Shown here: positions 8,259 to 16,609 of the stretch, one piece after another | Numbering within the stretch: the first letter of the stretch is position 1 | Layout of the letters: each line of letters opens with the position of its first letter | DNA from: Sporosarcina cyprini | GTDB lineage: Bacteria; Bacillota; Bacilli; Bacillales_A; Planococcaceae | Assembly (NCBI RefSeq): GCF_022048975.1 | Contig: NZ_JAKMHX010000019.1 | Location: 1-64,000 of the forward strand | Reading direction: 5' to 3' | Length of the DNA: 64,000 nt | Position numbers and translations under genes: made by a program | Notes under the pieces: model-generated | The model's database searches: none | Told to the model about the DNA's origin: nothing | What the model saw: the letters and a program-made list of their open reading frames with translations, nothing else

Positions 8259-8939
8259 TCATTTAATCTCATTCACCCATTCAGGCACATTACTAATATT
8301 GGTCCTAGAGGAATTGACCAAAAAAGCTAACTCGGTATCGGAATAAAAACCGTTTCTAATAAAGAGTTGATAATAATGCCGATCATCCTTCCATTCCACT
8401 AGATTTCGAGTAACGAGTGCTTCCACTCCATCATCTAAACGAATGGTCTTAACATCTTCTAGTCCCGAGTCTTCCAAAGAATAGTCGAAAGGTTCCTTAC
8501 TGATACGATAATAATACATTGCGAACACAAGCATCTTGTCATATTCCCAATTAGCCCCTTTACGGATATCCATTTTAATATCGTCCCGATACTCAACATA
8601 ATGCGTAAACTGCACCGGTTCCCCATCCGAATATGTCACTTCTCCAAAAGTGCATTGAACAAGATACGGCTCATCTTTTGTCAACGGCACATACTTTCCA
8701 AACTCCTTCATCGCTTTTTCCGTCTGTTTAAAACGCTTGTATTCACTTTTATCAACCGCTTCATTACTTACATTTTGACTCACTTCAAAATTACTATTAG
8801 GTAGCGGCTGAGTGACGAATAAAAAGGAATTGTAATAGGGGGCATTCCGCATACATGAATTGGTAGAGGAAAAATAATAGATACCCAGCGAACTGCACAA
8901 GAGGACGAGAACAATGACCCACTTTTTATGTTTTCTCAT
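8259..8939 (-). CDS. Membrane-anchored protein of unknown function
   Basis: A 226-residue protein with a lysine-rich start and one hydrophobic segment (about residues 7-25, WVIVLVLLCSSLGIYYF), so it is anchored in the membrane or cleaved and secreted. LVLLC is only a weak lipobox. The rest is soluble and rich in charged and aromatic residues (FTHYVEYRDDIKMDIRKG, MLVFAMYYYRISKEPFDYS). I do not recognise a family. Start ATG 8939 follows AAGGG. It is divergent from the HTH-TPR regulator and sits at the left edge of the AT-rich island. Probably a real gene; function unknown. Confidence 0.6.
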   Translation of the reverse strand: MRKHKKWVIVLVLLCSSLGIYYFSSTNSCMRNAPYYNSFLFVTQPLPNSNFEVSQNVSNEAVDKSEYKRFKQTEKAMKEFGKYVPLTKDEPYLVQCTFGEVTYSDGEPVQFTHYVEYRDDIKMDIRKGANWEYDKMLVFAMYYYRISKEPFDYSLEDSGLEDVKTIRLDDGVEALVTRNLVEWKDDRHYYQLFIRNGFYSDTELAFLVNSSRTNISNVPEWVNEIK

Positions 8940-9124
8940 AGCGGCCCTTCTTTTCTAATTAATTTACAGTTAGCTAGATTATTTCATTTAATTGGAATAG
9001 AGTCCAGGGTTTCTTGTAAAATTAATCACCTTATTTCTACTAGTATGAAAAATGTTAGAGTTTCTCTTCACTTCCTTCCATTTACATGGTAACCTATTGT
9101 TAATTATAACCAAAGGTGATTATT

Positions 9125-10372
9125 ATGACGGTAGGAGCATTAATTAAACTTGAACGTCTAAAACAAAATTTGAAGCTTGAGGTGTTGGCGAAAGGGATTT
9201 GCTCGACATCCCATTTAAGCAGAATAGAGAATGGAAAAGTACAAGTAAGTGATGATATTAAATCTCTCTTGGAGGCTCGGTTAGGGTTAGTACTAACAGA
9301 GGAAAAACATGAAATTAGGGGCATGACAGATTTTGAGAATCGTTGTGCGCGAGCAGTGAATTTTCGAGATGGTGAGAGTGCTTCTATATTAATTTGTGAA
9401 ATGTCTGAGGTGCTGAGGAATGGTCAATTTGATTTTCATACACGCATAAACTTGGAATTATTGATTTTACGAATGCAATTTGTTGTAAGAAACGGCAATG
9501 ACATTTTGCATAGCCTATCTGCTTATTTTAATTTGCAACCTGAATTGACTCCTGTTCAAATGTTCCGTATTTATCAAATGCGGGGAATGGCATTGTATAC
9601 GAATGGTCAATTTCAAGAATGTTTAGAAGTATATGCGGAAGCAACGTTAAGAATGGAGAGATTGCAATTATCATCGTATGAACGTGCGGATTTTGCTTAT
9701 GCCCAATCAGTGGCATTTATTGCAAATGGGGATCCATATAATGCGTTAGAACAGGCAATGGTAGCTCTCCATTATTTTCAATCCATCATGGCGATAAGGA
9801 GAGTTGTAGAATGCCATATTGTTTGCGGCATTGCTCATAAAAAGAATGGAGAGCCTTTAAAAGCGCTTGACACGTTCGAACTCGCTGAACAGATTTGTCT
9901 AGAAAATGGTCAGAGATCATTCTTAGGAATTGTACACCAAAACATAGGGGATGTTTTTTCGGAAGTTGGAGAGACAGAGAGAGCTATTTATCATTTTAAA
10001 GAAGCCATCAACTATAAGGAGAAGCCGCTTGAATTAATGTATACTATCCTATCATTAATTATTGAATATGAGCGAAGAAAGGAGTATGAGAACACCTCTC
10101 GTTGGCTGAACAAAGGTTATCATCTACTATCTAAATTGAGCAAGAAAAAGAGAGAGTATTATGAAACACATTTCAATGTTTTTCATGCCTTATGTAATAA
10201 TGATGTACAGGCATTGGAACATGCATTAAAGACGGCTATTGATGTCTTTATGAGAAGGTGTAATGAAGCTGAATGGAAAGATTACGCGAAACGACTTGCA
10301 AAATTTTATGCTGGTAAGGGGAAGTATAAAAAAGCAGTTTACTATTACGAATTAATTCTAGATGGGAGTTGA
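9125..10372 (+). CDS. NprR/PlcR-like HTH-TPR (RRNPP-type) regulator
   Basis: A 415-residue protein. An XRE-type helix-turn-helix fills about residues 1-60 (VLAKGICSTSHLSRIENGKV is the recognition region). The rest is an all-helical TPR-like array, for example ALYTNGQFQECLEVYAEA, HKKNGEPLKALDTFELAEQI and GDVFSEVGETERAIYHFKEA. This is the architecture of peptide-sensing RRNPP regulators (PlcR, NprR, PrgX). ATG 9125 is preceded by AAAGGTG; a GTG at 9116 overlaps that site. Five bases after its stop begins a 42-codon exported-peptide gene, the layout of nprR-nprX. It shares GICSxSHLSxIE with the regulator at 61196. AT-rich compared with flanking genes. Confidence 0.85.
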   Translation: MTVGALIKLERLKQNLKLEVLAKGICSTSHLSRIENGKVQVSDDIKSLLEARLGLVLTEEKHEIRGMTDFENRCARAVNFRDGESASILICEMSEVLRNGQFDFHTRINLELLILRMQFVVRNGNDILHSLSAYFNLQPELTPVQMFRIYQMRGMALYTNGQFQECLEVYAEATLRMERLQLSSYERADFAYAQSVAFIANGDPYNALEQAMVALHYFQSIMAIRRVVECHIVCGIAHKKNGEPLKALDTFELAEQICLENGQRSFLGIVHQNIGDVFSEVGETERAIYHFKEAINYKEKPLELMYTILSLIIEYERRKEYENTSRWLNKGYHLLSKLSKKKREYYETHFNVFHALCNNDVQALEHALKTAIDVFMRRCNEAEWKDYAKRLAKFYAGKGKYKKAVYYYELILDGS

Positions 10373-10377
10373 ATTAA

Positions 10378-10506
10378 ATGAAAAAATGGTTATGGGCAAT
10401 GCTTATTGTTTTGCTTTGTTTTAGTGGAAATACTGAGTTGAATGCGAGTAGTGAGAGGGAAGAATTGCCCGAAGTACTAGGAGGTAGCAACGGGGAAGGA
10501 AGGTAA
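10378..10506 (+). CDS. Phr/NprX-like exported pro-peptide
   Basis: A 42-codon gene immediately after the HTH-TPR regulator. It starts with ATG 10378 after GGGAG (10364-10368) and ends with TAA 10504-10506. The product begins MKKWLWAMLIVLLCF, a charged N-terminus plus hydrophobic core, then a polar tail (SSEREELPEVLGGSNGEGR). A signal peptidase cut after LNA would release that tail. Phr and NprX pro-peptides have this form, and the mature signal usually comes from the C-terminal part. The exact active peptide cannot be read from the sequence. Its position, size and ribosome site argue that it is a real gene, missed by length cut-offs. Confidence 0.7.
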   Translation: MKKWLWAMLIVLLCFSGNTELNASSEREELPEVLGGSNGEGR

Positions 10507-10595
10507 ACATATATTTGTACAATCTTCTCTAGAATTCATTACTAAAACCAGAAGTTCTTCAAGATATTTGTGCAAAAAAAAGATATAGATTTATG

Positions 10596-10677
10596 CGGTT
10601 TTATATGGAATGATTGAATTATAGGAATTATCGGCCGATATTCCGTGTTTTTTCACTGGAAAAACCATATAAAACGG
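10596..10677 (+). promoter_or_regulatory. Nested inverted repeats in the leader of the secreted-protein gene
   Basis: Outer arms 10596-10608 (CGGTTTTATATGG) and 10665-10677 (CCATATAAAACGG) match at 12 of 13 positions. Inside lies a second palindrome centred on TATCGGCCGATA (10629-10640), extended by GGAA and TTCC with a one-base bulge (10624-10644). The right outer arm ends within the ribosome site CGGAGGG (10675-10681). As RNA this could mask translation; as DNA it could be paired operators. Confidence 0.6.
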
Positions 10678-10690
10678 AGGGAATAGCTTT

Positions 10691-11008
10691 ATGAAGAAAT
10701 TTAAAGTGATTAGTTTAAGTCTAATACTTGCTTTAGGATTTGGTTTTTCGACACAGGGATCAAATGTACAAGCTGCTGAAAATCTTGAACCAGTAGTTTC
10801 TCCAGCAGCAGATGAAATTTTTGTTAGTAGAACAGTGCCATTTACTTATTCCAAATCCATGTGGGTAACTGAAACACGAAACGGAAAAACTTATTCGGGA
10901 TATATTTATAATCGTGGGTTTGCAGATAGTTCTGGGAACTATTCATTTTTCTCTGGATATATTTCTGTAGGTCCTTATGCACCTGTGGAAACAAAATTAG
11001 AAGATTAA
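10691..11008 (+). CDS. Small secreted protein of unknown function
   Basis: A 105-residue protein with a clear signal peptide: MKKFK, a hydrophobic core, and a likely cut after NVQA (about residue 28). The mature ~77 residues contain no cysteine and are rich in Tyr, Ser and Gly (FTYSKSMWVTETRNGKTYSG, YNRGFADSSGNYSFFSGYIS), suggesting a beta-rich fold. I do not recognise the family. ATG 10691 follows CGGAGGG. It is a single-gene unit with its own structured leader and a strong terminator, between a peptide-sensing cassette and ABC exporters. It could be a bacteriocin-like or surface-acting product controlled by the neighbouring regulator; that is inference. Confidence 0.7.
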   Translation: MKKFKVISLSLILALGFGFSTQGSNVQAAENLEPVVSPAADEIFVSRTVPFTYSKSMWVTETRNGKTYSGYIYNRGFADSSGNYSFFSGYISVGPYAPVETKLED

Positions 11009-11034
11009 ACAGTGACTCTTTCACATTAATATCT

Positions 11035-11088
11035 ATCTCCTTTAAGTAGACCTCAGCGCTCTGAAGGGATTACTTAAAGGAGATTTTT
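11035..11088 (+). terminator. Terminator of the secreted-protein gene
   Basis: Perfect 14-bp arms 11035-11048 (ATCTCCTTTAAGTA) and 11071-11084, followed by TTTT. Confidence 0.88.
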
Positions 11089-11145
11089 GTAATTGATAGA
11101 GACTAGATAGAAAAATATTAATTTAAATGGTCTTGGGGGTATAGG

Positions 11146-13689
11146 ATGAAGGGAGTTATCGACTTTTTTATAAAGGGAATTATAAAAAGTAAATATATCT
11201 ATATGCTACCACTTGCAATTATTTTATTCATAGTATCTTTCCAGGCAATTAACGGCATGCAATCTGAGAGTACCCAAAAAGAGCTACAGGAAACTTTTGA
11301 GAGTCGGAAAGAAACTGTCAATTTTTTAATTGGCAAAACACTAAATAAGAAACGAAATATCGGCCTGCCTGAAGAGCAACAGAATGCATTAGATAGTCTA
11401 TTGCTTCAAGAGGAATATCTTAAAAAGATAGTAGATAAACTATCTGATAATGATTTAAACATTTCCTTCGAAAATCTAGCGTACTTAAAGGAATATGAAG
11501 AATATGTAAACTATAATTTTATTAACTACAATAATGTTTCTATATTGCAGGTTGAACAAAAAAAAGTAGAAATTTTAAAGGATAAGGAGTTACCTTTTAC
11601 AGAACAAAAAACACCATCTACAACAGCATTATTTGCAAAGCAAGTTTTCTTTCTCTTATTCAGTCCAATAACCGCCTTCTTATTCCTACTCATCTTTAGC
11701 TACAAGTATGTAGCGGATAAACAGAATCGAATATTTGATTTCTTAAAGATCCACTCCTTATCAAACACCACTATCTATTATGGTTACTTATTTCCGTTTC
11801 TCCTTATCATATTAGGTTACATAGCTGTGGCAAGTATCTTATCTTTATTGCCGGCATTGTTGACTGGAAATATTGATACCATCCATTTTCCGATCGAAGT
11901 TATTAACGGAGCAGAAACAATATTGGTGCCTGTTTGGAAGTGGTTACTGTACCTCCCGATCGCTTGGGGGATTTTTGTTTCATTGCTGGCAGTGCTGGCA
12001 CTCTGCCTTTTTAAGATGCGATTTCCGCTTGGTGCGGTATTTGCGGCGGTTGGATTGTCACTTACCGTTGCTTATATTGTACAAGCGCAATTGGGATTTT
12101 TTATGTGGAACCCAATTCATTTAATCGTTTCGTTCGAGAGCAATTTGCTGCCAGCTCATGGTTTTATAGCCTTTTTACTAGGTATGTTCGTCTTACTCCT
12201 TATTCTTCTGGCTGTTTCTTATCCGATTTTCAAAAGTAGGCGACTGGCTTTACGCATAAAGGCATCTTCTTCAACGAAGAAACAATACCAACCGAAAGGC
12301 AAGTTGAAGCTTTTACAATTTGAGCATATTAAGAAGAAACGAAAAGGTCATCTGCTTTTTTCATTGATTCTACTGATCGGTATTATGGGTGGAAACTTTA
12401 TTATTGTGAATCAACAATATGACAAGCTGCCTGTTACCTATTTGAAAGTCATTGAGGACTTGCAGAATATCCTGATTGAACAGCAACTGCATTGGAAAGT
12501 CCTTTCAGACGAGTTTGATACAGAAAGAGAAATCAGGTTACAAGAATCCGATGAGGAAGAAACGGAGCTTGAGGAAGAGAATCCTTATGTAGAAATGATT
12601 GATAGTTATGTCTATGAATATAACGTGCTGGAAGAGTTAAAGAAAGATATTCATTCCCCCGACTTTTCCGATACGTATCGTGAAACAATGAATAGGCTAA
12701 ACACATATACATCCTATAAAGAGCTCGATCGTTCCTTCTGGACTGTAACGGTAATGGCTTCCGAAGAACAACGGCATATTTTAGAAGAGAAAGGCATCAC
12801 ACCGTGGCCGATTGGAGATCAGTGGATTTCTCACTTTCAGGATCCTAGCGTTGCAACGGACTTCGATCGTTACAAGTTGTTGAAAGCCTCACAGGAGCGG
12901 AACACAAAATATGATAATAGCGGCTTATTTACGTTTTATAAGTTATTCGATTGGAATGTGATGTGGCTTGCGCTTGGCGGGTTTATTCTCTTGCTGTGGA
13001 CGAGTCTGTCAGAAGAACAGCGACCCACTCCGTCCATTCATTTCTTAAAAACGAAGCCGATTTTATTACGATCCATTTATCTGAATAAGTGGATTTACAA
13101 TATGATGATCGCTTATGGATTGCTTCTAATAAGCGCCGGGAGCATTTTTTTAATCAGTTCTCTTATTGGTGGAACCGGAGAATCCCAATACCCGATATTG
13201 GTTTATGCCAATTCGGGAAATGATAATAGTTTTACTCTTACATTGCAAACAAGTGAGGGTGGGGAAGGCGGAAATTCAACTGATGGTATGTTTTATTCAA
13301 ACCAAGATAATGTTAATTTTTCCTTCGAAAGTTTGCTCGTGCTTATATTGAAAAGTGGAATCCTTGTCATGGGTCAAGTCTTTTTCCTAAATGGTTTATT
13401 TACGTTGGTGGGAAGATGGCTGAAAAATCATTACGCCACGATCATTATTACGTTGCTAGTAAGTTTTCTCGGCTACTTTGTGGCCAATCAATATATAGCT
13501 ACTCCTTTCATGTATGTAAATCCATTCGTGTACTTCGATACATGGAACATTGTCGATGGCTGGAAGTCGATTGTGGCAAGCTCGACGCAGGTAAACTTCA
13601 TCAACGGATGCATTAGTCTATTCGCCACTGGGCTTCTTTTGTTCATTGTAGGATGGGTATCAGGAAGGAAGAGGAGGATGAGTTCATGA
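11146..13689 (+). CDS. ABC-2 exporter permease, long two-half form (module A)
   Basis: An 847-residue membrane protein made of two related halves. Each half has an N-terminal helix followed by a long extracytoplasmic stretch, then a cluster of membrane helices. The first half is about residues 1-370; the second starts near KLKLLQFEHIKKKRKGHLLF (about 385). An acidic stretch (EESDEEETELEEENP-like, near 465-485) lies in the external loop of half two. Halves correspond to the two separate permeases of module B and to the fused permease of module C. With the ATPase encoded directly downstream (stop and start overlap as ATGA) it would export or extrude a peptide or lipid-like substrate. AT-rich in its 5' part. 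Confidence 0.75.
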   Translation: MKGVIDFFIKGIIKSKYIYMLPLAIILFIVSFQAINGMQSESTQKELQETFESRKETVNFLIGKTLNKKRNIGLPEEQQNALDSLLLQEEYLKKIVDKLSDNDLNISFENLAYLKEYEEYVNYNFINYNNVSILQVEQKKVEILKDKELPFTEQKTPSTTALFAKQVFFLLFSPITAFLFLLIFSYKYVADKQNRIFDFLKIHSLSNTTIYYGYLFPFLLIILGYIAVASILSLLPALLTGNIDTIHFPIEVINGAETILVPVWKWLLYLPIAWGIFVSLLAVLALCLFKMRFPLGAVFAAVGLSLTVAYIVQAQLGFFMWNPIHLIVSFESNLLPAHGFIAFLLGMFVLLLILLAVSYPIFKSRRLALRIKASSSTKKQYQPKGKLKLLQFEHIKKKRKGHLLFSLILLIGIMGGNFIIVNQQYDKLPVTYLKVIEDLQNILIEQQLHWKVLSDEFDTEREIRLQESDEEETELEEENPYVEMIDSYVYEYNVLEELKKDIHSPDFSDTYRETMNRLNTYTSYKELDRSFWTVTVMASEEQRHILEEKGITPWPIGDQWISHFQDPSVATDFDRYKLLKASQERNTKYDNSGLFTFYKLFDWNVMWLALGGFILLLWTSLSEEQRPTPSIHFLKTKPILLRSIYLNKWIYNMMIAYGLLLISAGSIFLISSLIGGTGESQYPILVYANSGNDNSFTLTLQTSEGGEGGNSTDGMFYSNQDNVNFSFESLLVLILKSGILVMGQVFFLNGLFTLVGRWLKNHYATIIITLLVSFLGYFVANQYIATPFMYVNPFVYFDTWNIVDGWKSIVASSTQVNFINGCISLFATGLLLFIVGWVSGRKRRMSS

Positions 13690-14573
13690 CCGTTTTACAA
13701 GTCGACCAACTTACCAAAACGTATGGGAAGCGGAATGTTTTACAAGCCATTACGTTTGAAATGAAGGCAGGGGAGGTCATTGGACTCGTTGGCCCAAATG
13801 GAGCGGGAAAGTCCACTTTAATGCGCTCCATCCTCGCATTAGAAGACGTGGAGCGTGGATCAGTCGCAGTCCAAGGCATCTCAAATCAAAACCCGGATTT
13901 TTTTAAATATGTTTCTTTTCTACCGAGTGATAACTATCTATATATGCATTTGACGGGTTACGACCATTTGGTTTTTGTGGCAAACATCTATGGATTGGAT
14001 AAGAAGAAAATCGATGAGGTTGTAGATACAATTGGGATTCGCACCTATGTCAATCAGCCCGTTAAATCTTATTCTTACGGCATGAGACAGCATCTGCTAA
14101 TTGCGCTGAGCATCTTAACGAAGCCACTCGTCATTTTGATGGATGAACCTTTCAATGGATTGGATCCGACAAGTACCATTGAATTAAAAGAATTGATCCG
14201 CAATCTGCAAGCCAAAGGGATCAGTATTCTTGTGTCAACTCACAATTTGGATATCTTGGAGGATCTGACAAGTACAATCTGGTTCATTAAAGACGGAAAA
14301 CTGTACAAAACCGACATGGAGCTGGATGTGAACGAGCCATATGAAATTGAAGTAAACATTTCTGATGAAACGAAATTGGCTGAAATGATGGCGGAAAGCG
14401 GACTACCCTATCAATTGCTCCATAACAGAATCCTGACAGACCCTGAAGAGAATATGGAGAATTACCTGGAGTGGCTCTTAAGGAATGGAGTGGGCATTCA
14501 ATCCGTTAATCGAAGTAAGCGTAATTTGGAAGAGATGTATAAACAATTCTATGGTGTCAAACCGACAGTATAA
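13686..14573 (+). CDS. ABC exporter ATP-binding protein (module A)
   Basis: A 295-residue ATPase. Walker A GPNGAGKSTLMRS, a Q-loop replaced by the SFLPSDNYLY stretch, signature YSYGMRQHLLIALSI, Walker B VILMDEPFNGLDPTS and switch His in STHNLDIL. About 75 extra C-terminal residues lie beyond the ATPase core, as in many exporters of this type. The start at 13686 overlaps the permease stop by four bases (ATGA) with GAGGATG before it; an upstream in-frame start would lie inside the permease gene. Partner of the 847-residue permease. Confidence 0.9.
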   Translation: MTVLQVDQLTKTYGKRNVLQAITFEMKAGEVIGLVGPNGAGKSTLMRSILALEDVERGSVAVQGISNQNPDFFKYVSFLPSDNYLYMHLTGYDHLVFVANIYGLDKKKIDEVVDTIGIRTYVNQPVKSYSYGMRQHLLIALSILTKPLVILMDEPFNGLDPTSTIELKELIRNLQAKGISILVSTHNLDILEDLTSTIWFIKDGKLYKTDMELDVNEPYEIEVNISDETKLAEMMAESGLPYQLLHNRILTDPEENMENYLEWLLRNGVGIQSVNRSKRNLEEMYKQFYGVKPTV

Positions 14574-14630
14574 CTGAACGTTGGGAATCTATCCACTCGC
14601 ATATTCAATAAAGGAAAAGGGTGATTACTA

Positions 14631-15509
14631 GTGATTGTAGCGATAAAGAACCTCTCTAAACAATACAAAAAGCAGCAAGTGTTGCGGGATATTTCCCTGA
14701 CAATCGATTCTCCCGGCATTTGGGCGCTCGTTGGACCGAACGGTGTTGGAAAGACGACATTCTTGAATATCGTGACGAACTTAATCCCTGCCACTTCCGG
14801 AAGCGTGGAGCTGGTCGGTAAGTCGAATAAGAATTATAAGGTTTTCAAGGAGGTCTCGTTTCTCCAGGACAATACAGTCTTGTTCGACTATCTGACTGGC
14901 TATGATCATTTGAAATATGTTTGTGATATGCATCGAATACCGGCTAAACGTATCCGGGAAGTGGCAAGTTACGTTGGTATGGAAAATTATTTACGCAAAA
15001 CAGTGGGAAATTATTCACTTGGAATGAAACAGCATCTCTTGCTTGCGATGGCTATTATTAACGAGCCGAAGTTGCTGTTGCTCGATGAACCACTGAATGG
15101 TCTGGATCCTACGAGTGCGATTATGATGAGGAGAATTCTGCTAGAGCTGGCTGATAAGGGAACGACCATCATCTTATCTTCTCATAATCTATCGGAAGTC
15201 GATCGGGTCACGAAACAAATCCTTTTTCTGAAAGATGGAAAGCTCATTGAGGAAAACATGGATCAATACGAGCAAGTGTATTACCAAGTTACAGTTAAGA
15301 AGAAATCCCCTCTGAAGGAACTGCTCACAGAAAAGGCTTTTGTTTTCGATGAGACGGAATCTGGTTTTCGGATACTTCTAGGTTCACATGAATTTCAATC
15401 CCTCCTGGATCTTTTTCAACAGTCGGATGTCGATGTGCTTGATATGCAGAAGGAGATTACTGGATCAGAAAAGCGGTATGAAGAAGTATTTGAAGTGGGA
15501 TCGCTATGA
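14631..15509 (+). CDS. ABC exporter ATP-binding protein (module B)
   Basis: A 292-residue ATPase, close paralogue of the module C ATPase. Both share SFLQDNTVLFDYLTGYDHL or nearly so, YSLGMKQHLLLAMA and LDEPLNGLDPTSA. Walker A is GPNGVGKTTFLNIV and the switch His lies in LSSHNLSEVDRVT. The C-terminal extension (about 215-292) resembles that of module C. GTG start at 14631 after AAGGAAAAGGGTG. It overlaps the following permease by four bases, so the two are translationally coupled. Confidence 0.9.
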   Translation: MIVAIKNLSKQYKKQQVLRDISLTIDSPGIWALVGPNGVGKTTFLNIVTNLIPATSGSVELVGKSNKNYKVFKEVSFLQDNTVLFDYLTGYDHLKYVCDMHRIPAKRIREVASYVGMENYLRKTVGNYSLGMKQHLLLAMAIINEPKLLLLDEPLNGLDPTSAIMMRRILLELADKGTTIILSSHNLSEVDRVTKQILFLKDGKLIEENMDQYEQVYYQVTVKKKSPLKELLTEKAFVFDETESGFRILLGSHEFQSLLDLFQQSDVDVLDMQKEITGSEKRYEEVFEVGSL

Positions 15510-16609
15510 GACAGCTGTTATTCGAGATGAAGAAAATGACCCGGACGAGACTCCTATTCTTCCTTGCAGCAGGAACACTTCTATTAATTGGCGCGATATT
15601 CATCCGCAACGTTCTTCAACAGGACATGGTAACTGCTGAAAAAGTTGAGTCATTCTCAAATCATCTGCAAGACGTAAGTAGTCAAAACAGAACGGATCTT
15701 ATGATGATGGAGGACGAGCCGAGTGAAGAGCTGGAGCTCCGATTAAATAAGGGTCTTGATCTTCAAGACAAGCTGAATGAGCTGATCGATTCTATTAGTA
15801 AGGGTCTATGGGAAGACGAACTGCAAGGGGAAATTGAAGTGTCTCGAAGTGCAATGGCTTATAAAGATGCACGAGGGAGATACACGATGAGCCACGCCGA
15901 TCTGGAGGATACGATCAGGCTTAACGAACAGCTGTTGGCGCTCGGTTTGCCAAAGGAGGATCCTGACCGTTCTAACCAACCGCCATTATTCATGAAGCAG
16001 ATGATGGTTCTTGTCCTCAATCCGGTTGGCTATACCGTGCTTTTTCTATTGCTGGGCATATCGATTACGCGAGAGTTTGAAGACCGGAATATGCGAATGG
16101 TGTACGCGTTCCCCGTGCCTAGATGGAGGCTTGTACTCGTCAAGTTTATCTCTTTGCTGCTGGTGGCTATGTCCTGGCTCGTCTATTTCTTACTTCTTTC
16201 CTATCTGCTTCCTAACCTCGTGATGGAAACGAGAGAACAGATCTTTGATTATCCATTATTGCTTACATCAGGGGAATTAATGCGTGTAGGCTCCTATATT
16301 AATGAAGCGGTTCTCTACAGTGCTGGTACCCTGTTTTTTGCTACAGCCATGGTGACTTTGATCGGTTTCGGATTCAGGCAGACGATTGTTTCAAGTGTCA
16401 TCATTACAGCACTCTTTACAGGAGGATGGATGCTGGCGCGTAATGGAATGGATGTATTCCTAAATCCCTTTACATATGTAAGTGGAAATCAGGTAATTCT
16501 TTCACAGCCAGCCTTTTATCCTGGCGGTATACTTGTTCTGCTTATTGTTTCGATTGTCCTCTTGTTTGCTGCGATGTGGAGTAATCAAAGGCGGGGGGTT
16601 GCAAAATGA
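15506..16609 (+). CDS. ABC-2 exporter permease, first half (module B)
   Basis: A 367-residue membrane protein. It begins MRQLLFEMKKMTRTRLLFFL with one helix, then a long polar stretch (about 37-165), then roughly five helices ending in GGILVLLIVSIVLLFAAMW. It aligns by layout and by small motifs (N-terminal FEMKK, the RNVLQQDMV/QNLLEQDLM stretch, C-terminal NPFTYVSGN versus NPFQLFRGN) with the first half of the module C permease. Coupled to genes on both sides by ATGA overlaps. It probably forms a heterodimer with the next product. Confidence 0.82.
   Translation: MRQLLFEMKKMTRTRLLFFLAAGTLLLIGAIFIRNVLQQDMVTAEKVESFSNHLQDVSSQNRTDLMMMEDEPSEELELRLNKGLDLQDKLNELIDSISKGLWEDELQGEIEVSRSAMAYKDARGRYTMSHADLEDTIRLNEQLLALGLPKEDPDRSNQPPLFMKQMMVLVLNPVGYTVLFLLLGISITREFEDRNMRMVYAFPVPRWRLVLVKFISLLLVAMSWLVYFLLLSYLLPNLVMETREQIFDYPLLLTSGELMRVGSYINEAVLYSAGTLFFATAMVTLIGFGFRQTIVSSVIITALFTGGWMLARNGMDVFLNPFTYVSGNQVILSQPAFYPGGILVLLIVSIVLLFAAMWSNQRRGVAK

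Noticed and set aside
9081..9109. Promoter TTTACA-N17-TTATAA for the 9125 regulator
   Set aside because: The start point would fall inside the ribosome site, so it is unlikely to drive the gene as translated.
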